In this document: positions 1 to 7,783 of the stretch, in pieces
Layout of the letters: each line of letters starts with the position of its first letter
Position numbering within the stretch: the stretch's first letter is position 1
NCBI GenBank assembly: GCA_964613665.1
Contig: CAZTIG010000017.1
Coordinates: forward strand, 1 to 64,000
Source: CAZQFV01 sp964613665
Lineage (GTDB): Bacteria > Chloroflexota > Chloroflexia > DTKN01
Length of the DNA stretch: 64,000 bases
Direction of reading: 5' to 3'
Translations under genes and position numbers: made by a program
Notes under the pieces: generated by a model
What the model saw: only the letters and a program-made list of their open reading frames with translations
What the model was told of the DNA's origin: nothing
Databases searched by the model: none

Positions 1-2215
1 GGGCCTGGTCGGCCGGGTCCCACACCAGCGTCGGCTTGGGCACGACGTTGAGCGCGCCGTCGGCGGGGCTGAGCAGTTCCGGAGCCGGGGGTGTGGCTTC
101 AGCCACGAACAGCGACACCACCGCGCTCTGCGTCCAGGAGACGTTGTCGGTGGCGGTGATCTGGACGGTGTAGGCACCCCAGGGCGTGCCGGCCGCCACA
201 TCCAGTGTCAGCGTCGCGGTGAAGGGAGCGGGAGCTGCGGGTGGATCGAATGTGGCGGCGATGCCAGCGGGCGCTGCCGCGGACAGGTACACCGTCTGCG
301 AGTAGCCCTGGATGCTGGCGATAGCCACGCCCGAGGTAACCGTGCCGCTGCCACAGAGCGCATGCTCGGTTGGGTAGACGCTCATTGTGAACGAGGGTAG
401 CTCCGGCTCGAGGAAGATGCGCACCGCCGGGTCACCGAGAACGTTGTAGGTCTCGCGGTAGTAGCGGGCGCTGCCGGGATAGGCGCTTTCGACGGCTGCC
501 AGGCCGGCGTCGGTCATCTGGGCCGTCGTGGCGTGCGGCGTGCCGGGAGCGAAGAGGGCATCGAACATGGCCCGCTCCAGGACGTCGTCCTCGTCCCAGT
601 AGCTGGAGGTAGAGGACCCCCAGTAGACCAGGGCTCCCTTGTTCTCCTGCAGCACCCAGGTCTCGCCAAAGACCTCGTACTGGCCAAAGTCGCCGCTGAC
701 GCAGGCGTGGCTGGCGACAAAGGGGAATGTGCCGTAGTTGGACAGGTTCTGTACGTCGCTGGAGCTAAAGCCCATCTCCCAACCGTCCCAGCCGCCGTGC
801 CCGGAGTAGATAATGGCCCAGCGGTGATCGTTGAAGGAGTTGACCAGATCGTCGTGGTCGGCGCCGTAGGTGATGCAGTAGAGCTGGTCGCCGCCCCAAT
901 TGGGATTGCTCGGGAAGATGCCGGTGTAGCCGCCGGGGCCGGTATAGCTATTGATGACATAGTTGTGGGTGCCCTCGGCGACCGTGTACTGGTCGCATGT
1001 AGCCGGGAACGCTGCTTTCTTTAGCCACGGCTCCTGTCCGGTCAGGTTGGCGTAGGCCAGGTACTTGTCGACCATGTAGGTGGTCTGGGCAGGGCTGCGC
1101 ACGGGGAAGCGGCCGCGTCCGATGTCGGGGTGCCAGTCGCTGTCGCCGTCCATGCAGCCGAAATACAGGTCGGTGGAGGTGGCGATGATCGGGCCGGAGT
1201 AGGTGGCGATCGTGTCGGTATCGCCGACCAGGAGGACGTAGGATGGGGGCACCGGCCATGTGTCGTAGGCGTTCTGGATATAGGCCTTGACCGTGGCCGT
1301 GGAGGTGCAGCCACCGATGTCGGAGCACCTGGTCACGGTGACGTCATAGCCGCGGGACTGGCGCAGAGCGGCCAGGGGCTGAATGGCGGCGTGGTAGGCG
1401 TCGGCGGTGATGATCAGGTAGCCGACGGGCGTGTCGGGGGCGAACGCGGCGGCCGGGCGGCCCTGGTTGTAGTTGAGGATCTGGCGGGCCAGCTGGGACT
1501 CGTATGGCGGGGACGCATAGCGTATGGCCTGGGCCTGTGTGTACTGCATATCGCTGCCGGCCAGGCGCAGTTGGAAGGTCAGGCTGCTGTAGAGGCGCAC
1601 CATGCCAGCGGCAGGATTGTAGGCCACTGGCCAGACCTCCACCGGCAGCACGCGGTGGCCGCGGACGACGTACTCCTCGCCCAGCGCCAGCGGCGTGGCA
1701 GGGAAGCGCTCTCCGGTGGCGTAGTAGGCGTCGTCGCTGATCAAGGAACGCGCCTCGGCACCTGCTACCTTGAGTAGAGGTGGCTGCAAGGGGTAGATCG
1801 GCGACAGGCCCAGCTCGGCCAGGGTGTAGTCACGGTAGGATGCCTCCACGAGCTCCAGCGTGACCCGTGCGCCAAAGGGCACCTCCACGTCACGGCGCAG
1901 CACCGGCAGGTCGGGCCGGCCGACCGTTGTCCCATGCCCGTAGCCCTCGCCGTACAGGCGGGTGTACAAGTGACCGTCGGCAGCCAGCTCCGCGGCTGTG
2001 CAGCCAGGGGTGGCTGCCAGCAGTGTGATGGCGTCGGGGCCGGCCGTGACCACGGTGATGGACGGCAGGTCGGGGCCGTCGTCGCCAAAGGGCAGCCAGC
2101 GCTCGCCGGCCGGGGGGGCCGTCGCCGGGCCGGCCTGGACGGCAACGGTCCCCGGCACGGCAATCAGCAGGCAGCAGATCAATGCGATGGGCCAGTGGCT
2201 TCTCTGGGCGGGCAT
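1..2215 (-). CDS. Secreted gingipain-like cysteine peptidase (family C25), C-terminus beyond window
   Basis: This is the N-terminal 738 codons of an exported cysteine peptidase that probably degrades extracellular proteins. The reading frame runs uninterrupted off the left edge. An N-terminal signal segment (about residues 8-27) precedes a propeptide-like beta region. The C25 catalytic domain follows at roughly residues 240-590, with the His of a SGHGG motif at residue 473 and the Cys of a HACVSG motif at residue 505, the expected dyad. Downstream is an all-beta region, and near the edge a fibronectin-III-like start (SPADGALNV). The ATG at 2215 follows a GGAGAAGG ribosome site at good spacing, and a promoter lies at 2297-2325. 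The gene is divergent from a C11 peptidase, so two different cysteine-peptidase clans are secreted from one locus. The C-terminus, and any sorting signal, is not visible. Confidence 0.9.
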   Translation of the reverse strand, partial: MPAQRSHWPIALICCLLIAVPGTVAVQAGPATAPPAGERWLPFGDDGPDLPSITVVTAGPDAITLLAATPGCTAAELAADGHLYTRLYGEGYGHGTTVGRPDLPVLRRDVEVPFGARVTLELVEASYRDYTLAELGLSPIYPLQPPLLKVAGAEARSLISDDAYYATGERFPATPLALGEEYVVRGHRVLPVEVWPVAYNPAAGMVRLYSSLTFQLRLAGSDMQYTQAQAIRYASPPYESQLARQILNYNQGRPAAAFAPDTPVGYLIITADAYHAAIQPLAALRQSRGYDVTVTRCSDIGGCTSTATVKAYIQNAYDTWPVPPSYVLLVGDTDTIATYSGPIIATSTDLYFGCMDGDSDWHPDIGRGRFPVRSPAQTTYMVDKYLAYANLTGQEPWLKKAAFPATCDQYTVAEGTHNYVINSYTGPGGYTGIFPSNPNWGGDQLYCITYGADHDDLVNSFNDHRWAIIYSGHGGWDGWEMGFSSSDVQNLSNYGTFPFVASHACVSGDFGQYEVFGETWVLQENKGALVYWGSSTSSYWDEDDVLERAMFDALFAPGTPHATTAQMTDAGLAAVESAYPGSARYYRETYNVLGDPAVRIFLEPELPSFTMSVYPTEHALCGSGTVTSGVAIASIQGYSQTVYLSAAAPAGIAATFDPPAAPAPFTATLTLDVAAGTPWGAYTVQITATDNVSWTQSAVVSLFVAEATPPAPELLSPADGALNVVPKPTLVWDPADQA

Positions 2216-2296
2216 CGTTCCTTCTCCTCTCTCAGCAGGGGTACAAGAGCCACGACGATCCGATTGACATAACTGCCCGGTGGGGCGCATGGTCCT

Positions 2297-2325
2297 ATTC
2301 TACCACTTCGGACCGCGACAGGCAA
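2297..2325 (-). promoter_or_regulatory. Sigma-70 promoter for the C25 peptidase
   Basis: Read on the minus strand: -35 TTGCCT, a 17-bp spacer, then TAGAAT preceded by TGG (extended -10). It lies about 80 bp upstream of the start at 2215. Confidence 0.55.
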
Positions 2326-2340
2326 ATGGCGTGCCGGGCA

Positions 2341-2369
2341 TTGCTTTTGCGCTGTCTTTGTGGTATGCT
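2341..2369 (+). promoter_or_regulatory. Candidate promoter for the C11 peptidase
   Basis: TTGCTT, a 17-bp spacer, then TATGCT. It lies back-to-back with the divergent C25 promoter and would leave a leader of about 180 nt before the C11 start at 2555. Confidence 0.45.
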
Positions 2370-2554
2370 ACTGTCCAGCGGTGGCGGGCGCCGGCGGCGG
2401 TCTGGCCGGCCTTTCCGGCGGTGCCACGAAGGAGGTAGCCCCCACACCGTACGGACGGCGTCGTCGGCCAGGGGCACGCAGTGAGCTGCCTGCCAGCCGG
2501 CCGGGGGACTGGCTGCAAGCCGCCTGGCTCATTCCGCAGAGAAGGAGGGCCTCG

Positions 2555-3730
2555 ATGAGCAGATACGGAACGCTCGCAATCGTGCTGATCGTCCTGGCAT
2601 CCGTGTTCTTGGGCGCGTTGCCGGCGGCCGCAGCTCCCGCGGCGGCCCGGTGGGCGATCATGGTTTACATGGACGGGGACAACAACCTGGAGCGCTACAT
2701 CAGCAAGGACTTTGCCACGGAGCTGGCCCAGCCCGGCTCCAATGCCGACATCAAGGTCGTGGCCCTGGCCGACCGCATCCCGGGCTATGACAACAACGAT
2801 GGGGATTGGACCAGCACCAAGCTCTTCTACGTCACTCCCGGCATGAAGGCCACGGCCGAGAACGCCCTGGCCGACTGGGGCGAGCGCAACATGGGTGACC
2901 CCCAGACCCTCATCGACTTTGTCCAATGGACGCGCGCCAACTATCCCGCCGACCACTACGCCCTGATCCTGTGGGATCACGGGTGGGGCTGGCGGCCCTA
3001 CCAAACCATGTGGGACGAGACCGACGACGACACCCTGGACCAGGAGGAGATCATCGCAGCGATGAACGTCCTCGGCTCCATCGACGTGGTCGGGTACGAT
3101 GCCTGCGAGCAGTCCATGGTCGAGGTCCAGGCCACCTGGCGCGGCTACACGCAGTTCATCGCCGCCTCGCAGGAAGACGTGGGCTGGAACGGATTCGAGT
3201 ACGACCAGGTCGTGGCGGCCCTGCAGGCCAACCCGGGCATGACGCCGCAGCAGCTTGCCGTGGAGCTGGCGCAGAGCATGACCGACAATACCATTGCCGC
3301 GGTGGCGCTGAACAGCGCGTGGGACAGCCTGGTGACGGCCGTGGACGAGTGGTCTGTCGCCCTGCTGGACGGGCTGCCGACCTACCGCGCGGCCTACGAC
3401 CAGGCCTACAAGTCCACCCAGGCAGTGGCCGACCGCACCAACCGCGATCTTTACGATGCCGCGGCCGAGATCAAGGCCCGTGTCAGCGATCCCGTGATCA
3501 AGGCCAAGTGCCAGGCTGTCATGGACGCTGTGAGCTCCGTGGTCCTCTACGAGTGGCACAACGGCGGCAAGTACAAGGACGCGCACGGCATCGGTATCTT
3601 CTGGCCCAAGACGCGGGCAGACCTGGACGAGCCCTCCTCGCCGCAGAACGATTTCGAGTACTACCGCACCCTGCGTTTTTCCCAGATGACCCACTGGGAC
3701 GAGTTCATCGCCGTGTACGCCGATCGTTGA
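2555..3730 (+). CDS. Clostripain-family (C11) secreted cysteine peptidase
   Basis: A 391-aa exported peptidase of the clostripain family, which usually cleaves after basic residues. A signal peptide covers about residues 5-27 with an Ala-rich cleavage region. The domain opens with the IMVYMDGDNNLE motif typical of the family. The catalytic His is in ILWDHGWGW (His142) and the catalytic Cys in GYDACEQSM (Cys184). The ATG at 2555 is chosen because GGAGGG sits 7-8 bases upstream and it begins the signal peptide. The frame is open 195 bases further upstream, but that extension looks non-coding. The gene stands alone: a strong hairpin follows the stop and a tRNA promoter comes next. Substrate is unknown. 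Confidence 0.92.
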   Translation: MSRYGTLAIVLIVLASVFLGALPAAAAPAAARWAIMVYMDGDNNLERYISKDFATELAQPGSNADIKVVALADRIPGYDNNDGDWTSTKLFYVTPGMKATAENALADWGERNMGDPQTLIDFVQWTRANYPADHYALILWDHGWGWRPYQTMWDETDDDTLDQEEIIAAMNVLGSIDVVGYDACEQSMVEVQATWRGYTQFIAASQEDVGWNGFEYDQVVAALQANPGMTPQQLAVELAQSMTDNTIAAVALNSAWDSLVTAVDEWSVALLDGLPTYRAAYDQAYKSTQAVADRTNRDLYDAAAEIKARVSDPVIKAKCQAVMDAVSSVVLYEWHNGGKYKDAHGIGIFWPKTRADLDEPSSPQNDFEYYRTLRFSQMTHWDEFIAVYADR

Positions 3731-3736
3731 TCACGG

Positions 3737-3777
3737 GGCGATGTGCCCGGCACCTGCCGACTGCCGGGCACATCGCC
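3737..3777 (+). terminator. Strong hairpin after the C11 gene
   Basis: A perfect 16-bp stem (arms 3737-3752 and 3762-3777) with a 9-nt loop, starting six bases after the stop codon. There is no clear T-tract, so it may stabilise the mRNA end or act as an imperfect terminator. Confidence 0.55.
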
Positions 3778-3783
3778 GCTTGT

Positions 3784-3812
3784 TTGACAAACGCGGAGCG
3801 CTTTGCTACAAT
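3784..3812 (+). promoter_or_regulatory. Consensus promoter for tRNA-Pro
   Basis: TTGACA, a 17-bp spacer, TACAAT, with the mature tRNA 5' end 21 bases downstream of the -10. Confidence 0.8.
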
Positions 3813-3832
3813 CCTTGGGCGAGGGCTTGTCT

Positions 3833-3904
3833 CGGGGTGTAGCGCAGGGGTAGCGCACCTGAATTGGGATCAGGTGGTCGCCCGTTCAAATCGGGCCACC
3901 CCGA
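3833..3904 (+). tRNA. tRNA-Pro (anticodon UGG)
   Basis: A complete cloverleaf. There is a 7-bp acceptor stem (3833-3839 with 3897-3903), a GCGC D-stem, and an anticodon stem CCTGA/TCAGG. The anticodon TGG is at 3865-3867 with G at position 37, as expected for proline tRNAs. The T-arm is GCCCG-TTCAAAT-CGGGC. Discriminator A is at 3904. CCA is not encoded and must be added by an enzyme. The gene has its own promoter and terminator. Confidence 0.95.
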
Positions 3905-3914
3905 CTGGCCGAGG

Positions 3915-3956
3915 ACGCAGAGAGTGCGTGAGCGGCATGCGGTCTCTGCGTTCTTT
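3915..3956 (+). terminator. Rho-independent terminator of the tRNA gene
   Basis: A 9-bp stem ACGCAGAGA/TCTCTGCGT (3915-3923 and 3943-3951) is followed directly by TCTTT. Confidence 0.7.
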
Positions 3957-4033
3957 GCTCATGTTGCGGACACAGTCCTGTGCCCGCCGTGCCATGGGTG
4001 CAGGAACGGCAGAGCTGTGCGAAGGAGGCTTCC

Positions 4034-5053
4034 TTGAGCGAGCGGACTCCGGCGGAAGAGAAGTTGCCTGTGGAGCCATCCCGGCCGCGTGTTTGGACCA
4101 TTGAGCGCATCGTCCTGCTTCTCTTTGCCGTGGCGCTGGTCGTGGCCGTGGCGGTGCACGTCCCCGGCATCTGGCGCGGGGAGGACCATACGGTCCTGGT
4201 GCGCATCGGCGGGCTGGAGGTGCGCTGGTACGGCCTGCTCCTGATGAGTGGGGCGCTGGCCGGGGCGCTGGTGGGGGAATGGGAGGCGCGCCGCCGCGGG
4301 CTGAACCCCGACCACGTCTGGAGCATCCTGCTGTGGGGGCTGATCCTGGGAGTGCTCGTCTCCCGTCTCTGGTTCATCGTCGGGGACTGGTCGGTCTTTT
4401 CCGGCGACCCGCTGCAGGTGATCGGCATCCGCGACGGCCAGTTCGTCGGGCTGCAGGGCCTCACGATACACGGGGCGCTCTTCGGGGCTGTCCTGGCCGT
4501 GGCCCTGTACGTCTGGCGCAAGAAGCTAAACTTCTTCACCTGGCTGGACGTGGGGGGGCCGGGGTTCGTCATGGGCCAGGCGGTGGGCCGCTGGGGCAAC
4601 TTCTTCAACCTGGAGGCCTTTGGCCGGCCGACGACGCTGCCGTGGGGGCTGGCCATACCGCCGAGCAAGCGGCTCGGGCTTCCCGGCCTGAGCGCGGAGG
4701 AGCAGCAGGACGCCGGCCTGCGCTTCCATCCTACCTTCCTGTACGAGAGCCTGCTCAACCTGGCGATCTGTGCCTTCCTGCTCTTCCTGGCTCGGCGCTA
4801 CGGGAAGCGGCTGATTCCGGGCGAGATATTCTGGTTCTACGGCATGCTCTACGCGGTGGGACGGTTCTGCCTGGAGTTCCTGCGCGTGGACAGCATCACC
4901 TTTGGCGACTTTCCGGCCGCCCAGATAGTCAGTGTGGGGCTGTTCGTGGTCTGCGCGGGCCTGCTGGTGGCGCGGCGCTGGATATGGAAGCCCAAGTCGT
5001 CCGCGGAGGAGCCTGCAGCGGTGGCTGCGGCGGAGGACGATCCGCGGCCGTGA
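4034..5053 (+). CDS. lgt: Prolipoprotein diacylglyceryl transferase
   Basis: Lgt transfers diacylglycerol from phosphatidylglycerol to the lipobox Cys of preprolipoproteins in the cytoplasmic membrane. The protein is about 339 aa and polytopic. It carries the family signature GRWGNFFNLEAFG (near residues 187-199) and the GLTIHGALFG segment with the conserved His. I choose TTG at 4034 as the start because AAGGAGG lies five bases upstream. An in-frame ATG at 3980 has no ribosome site. A short hydrophilic N-terminus precedes the first membrane segment. The next gene encodes a lipoprotein, an obvious substrate, and many more lipoproteins are encoded across the window. Confidence 0.93.
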   Translation: MSERTPAEEKLPVEPSRPRVWTIERIVLLLFAVALVVAVAVHVPGIWRGEDHTVLVRIGGLEVRWYGLLLMSGALAGALVGEWEARRRGLNPDHVWSILLWGLILGVLVSRLWFIVGDWSVFSGDPLQVIGIRDGQFVGLQGLTIHGALFGAVLAVALYVWRKKLNFFTWLDVGGPGFVMGQAVGRWGNFFNLEAFGRPTTLPWGLAIPPSKRLGLPGLSAEEQQDAGLRFHPTFLYESLLNLAICAFLLFLARRYGKRLIPGEIFWFYGMLYAVGRFCLEFLRVDSITFGDFPAAQIVSVGLFVVCAGLLVARRWIWKPKSSAEEPAAVAAAEDDPRP

Positions 5054-5078
5054 GCTGCGGGACGAACGGAGGACGACG

Positions 5079-5396
5079 ATGACCAGGTGGGCCAGGGTGG
5101 CAGCCGGGCTCGTTCTGCTCGCAGTTGCGGCGGCCCTTCTGGCTGCCTGCGGGCCCCAGGAGACCGCGACGCCCGCGGGCGCGGCGACCCAGCAGCCCGG
5201 GATGACACCTCTGCCCGGCGAGGTGCTGCTGCGCGAGCGCTGCGCCCGTTGTCACGATCTGGGGCGAGTGCAGTCGGCGCGCAAGACGCTGGAGGAATGG
5301 CAGAGCACCGTCCGCCGCATGGTCAGCAAGGGCACCGTCCTGGACGATGCGGAATTCGCGGTTCTGACCCAGTACCTGGCGGATACGTACAAGTAG
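5079..5396 (+). CDS. Lipoprotein c-type cytochrome, single heme
   Basis: A 105-aa lipoprotein with a signal peptide ending in the lipobox LAAC (Cys24) and, after a Thr/Ala/Pro linker, one heme-c site CARCH (Cys55, Cys58, His59). The sequence after the heme site (LGRVQSARKTLEEWQSTV) resembles small heme domains of the quinohemoprotein type. A Met at about residue 73 could be the sixth ligand. The protein should sit on the outer face of the membrane and carry electrons. The ATG at 5079 follows a GGAGG-like site, and it begins 25 bases after lgt, so the two are probably co-transcribed. The partner oxidase or dehydrogenase is not in the window. Confidence 0.8.
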   Translation: MTRWARVAAGLVLLAVAAALLAACGPQETATPAGAATQQPGMTPLPGEVLLRERCARCHDLGRVQSARKTLEEWQSTVRRMVSKGTVLDDAEFAVLTQYLADTYK

Positions 5397-5416
5397 AGCT
5401 GCTGAAGGAGCGGGGC

Positions 5417-7783
5417 TTGGCGCAAGAGACCTCTCCCGGCCGGCCGGGCTGGCGGATCGTGCTGGCTGTAGGCGGCTCGCTGCTGGCCCTCGCCGGCACT
5501 GCGGGGCTGGTGCTCGAGCTGCACCTGCGGGAAAGGCTCGTCCAGGGAGTGGCGCTGTGGCAGGGTCTCCTGGCGACGGGGCAGATGCCCGAGCCGGCGG
5601 GGGTGGCCGGCTGGAACCCGCCGGCCTGGTTCCAGCTGAGCTGGCTCGCCTGGGGGCTGGGGCTCTTGCTGTTGGTCCTGGCGGCGGGTCGGCGCCCTGG
5701 CGTGGCGGCGCCTCCGCGGCAGCGCTTCTCCTGGCGCGACGGGCTGGCGCTGGCTCTCCTGCTTGTCATCGTCCTGGTCGGGTACTTACTGCGCAGCCGC
5801 TCTCTCCTACCCGCGGCGGACGGGCGGATCCCCGCATCCCACTACGACGAGATGGTCTACCTGGAGGATACCCTCCTCTGGCGGCAGGGCCTGCAGCCCT
5901 ACAGCGACTACTTCCTGGCGCACCCTCCGGGGATGCTGTACGCGCTGTGGCCCGCGGCCCTGGCAGGCGAGGAGTGGGGTGGGCCGGCTGTACTCCTTGC
6001 CGGCAGGGCCTGGCAATGCATCTTCGGCCTGCTCACGGTGGCGCTGCTCTACAAGGCCGGCCGCGATGTCGGCGGGCGGCGCGCCGGGCTGTTGGCCGCG
6101 CTGGTGCTGGCGGTCGACGTGCAGGCGGCGCAGGTAGCTCCACTGGAGACGGTGGCCAATCTAGCCGCCGTGGCGGGGCTGTCCCTGTACCTGGTGGCGG
6201 GGCGGGTGCCGCGGGCGTGGCTGCGCCACCTGCTCGTGGCGCTGGCCGGGGGCATGGCGGCCTGGGCTGCGCTGTCCAAGGCGCCGGCTGTGGTGGCCTT
6301 GCTTCTGTTGGCTCTGCTGGCGCTGCTGGCGGGGCGCTGGCGCGATCTGCTGGCCGGCGCCGTGGGCGCGGCGGCCACGGCGCTTCTCCTGGCCGGTCCC
6401 CTTGCCCTCCGCGCACCGGGTGCCTTCCTGCGGCAGGTGGTGGTCTTTCAGATGCTCCGTCCTCAGGAGACGACCTACGGCCGGGACCACCTGGTCCGCA
6501 TGGCCGAGTACCCCGGTTCCCGCCTGACATTCCTGCTGGTGGGTGCCGCCGTGTTGCTGCTGACCGGTGTGGCCCTGGTTGACGCCTGGCGCGCCGTGCG
6601 GGAGCGCCGTGGCCGCCGCGCCCCGGCCGGTCCGGCCGGCTGGGGCCTGCCCGCGGCGGCGGCGATCGTGGTGCTGCTGCTGCTCTTTTCCTACGGCCGG
6701 GCCTATCACGCACGGTACTACATCCAGCTCGTTCCGCTCTTCGCCGTGCTCGTGGCCGCGGGCTTTGGGGCGATACAGGCCCGGGCTGGTGCATGGCCCC
6801 GTTGGGGACGGCTGGTGGCGGCGGGCACGGCAGGCGCGCTGCTGCTCTTCTCGCTGCCGTATCTCGCGGAGCAGCGCCTGAGCGCCGAGTCGGTCGTCTA
6901 CGACGGGACCTACACGCCCGTGGGGCGGGCCTTGCGGGAAGCCGGGCCGGTCGGGAGCGCCGTGTGGGCCCTGGATCCGGGATTCCCGCTCATGGCCGGC
7001 CGGCCGCCCGTGTCGCTGCCCGACGGCACGGTGCTCGTCGACGGTGCGGGGGCCATGGTCTACCGCGCCCTGGGCATCGCCGGCATGGGGTGGGGGGAGA
7101 TACTGCCTGCCGTTCAGGCATCCTCCCGTGAGATCGACCCGAAGGCTGTCTTTCACCGGCCGGAGGCGCAGGATATGGCCGTCTCGGCGTTGCCAGGGTC
7201 GGGCGCCGCCGTGGTGGATATGCGCATCGCCGCGGAGGATCTGACCCCGCAGACGCAAGAGTTTGTGAAGAGCCGGGGCCGGCGGATTGCCCGAGAGCAG
7301 TACACCGAGGCTTACCTCGTGGAACGCGCCGGGTTATTGGCGGAGAGCGCCTGCGGCCTCGGCTTGTGGGATCTGAATGTCCGCCCGCTGTCCCCGGAGG
7401 GCCGCGAGGGGCCGGCGGCCGCGCCGGGCGAACCGCTGGAGGTGCGGCTGGGGTGGGTGGCGCAGGTATCGCTCTACTGGTACGTGGGCCAAGTGCCTGC
7501 CGCGCCCGTGAGGGTCAGCCTGGAGTTGCGGGACGGAGCGGGCACGGTCGTGGCGCGGCTGTGGGAAGCGCCTCACGCCGGCGATCCGCCGGTGCAGGAG
7601 TGGGCCGCCGGATGGGTCTACCAGGATCACCATAACCTACCCATCTCCCCGGACCTGTGGCCAGGTGAGTACGCCCTGACGGTGGCCCTGCTCGACGAGG
7701 CCACGCTGCGACCCTGGCCGTGGCATGGTACGGCGTCGGCGGATGGGATGCTGTCCGTCGGCCTGGTGAGGATCGTCCGATGA
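5417..7783 (+). CDS. GT-C membrane glycosyltransferase (PMT/ArnT-like)
   Basis: A 788-aa polytopic protein resembling the dolichyl-phosphate-mannose mannosyltransferase/ArnT group, which transfers sugars from polyprenyl-phosphate donors on the outer face of the membrane. Support comes from an acidic motif in the first external loop (HYDEMVYLEDT), a FLAHPPG motif soon after, and about 11-12 hydrophobic segments. A soluble C-terminal domain of about 200 residues is predicted to be extracytoplasmic. The likely start is TTG at 5417, preceded by AAGGAG. The frame is open further upstream but overlaps the cytochrome gene. The stop overlaps the next start (ATGA), so the two membrane proteins are translationally coupled. 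Donor and acceptor are unknown. Confidence 0.75.
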   Translation: MAQETSPGRPGWRIVLAVGGSLLALAGTAGLVLELHLRERLVQGVALWQGLLATGQMPEPAGVAGWNPPAWFQLSWLAWGLGLLLLVLAAGRRPGVAAPPRQRFSWRDGLALALLLVIVLVGYLLRSRSLLPAADGRIPASHYDEMVYLEDTLLWRQGLQPYSDYFLAHPPGMLYALWPAALAGEEWGGPAVLLAGRAWQCIFGLLTVALLYKAGRDVGGRRAGLLAALVLAVDVQAAQVAPLETVANLAAVAGLSLYLVAGRVPRAWLRHLLVALAGGMAAWAALSKAPAVVALLLLALLALLAGRWRDLLAGAVGAAATALLLAGPLALRAPGAFLRQVVVFQMLRPQETTYGRDHLVRMAEYPGSRLTFLLVGAAVLLLTGVALVDAWRAVRERRGRRAPAGPAGWGLPAAAAIVVLLLLFSYGRAYHARYYIQLVPLFAVLVAAGFGAIQARAGAWPRWGRLVAAGTAGALLLFSLPYLAEQRLSAESVVYDGTYTPVGRALREAGPVGSAVWALDPGFPLMAGRPPVSLPDGTVLVDGAGAMVYRALGIAGMGWGEILPAVQASSREIDPKAVFHRPEAQDMAVSALPGSGAAVVDMRIAAEDLTPQTQEFVKSRGRRIAREQYTEAYLVERAGLLAESACGLGLWDLNVRPLSPEGREGPAAAPGEPLEVRLGWVAQVSLYWYVGQVPAAPVRVSLELRDGAGTVVARLWEAPHAGDPPVQEWAAGWVYQDHHNLPISPDLWPGEYALTVALLDEATLRPWPWHGTASADGMLSVGLVRIVR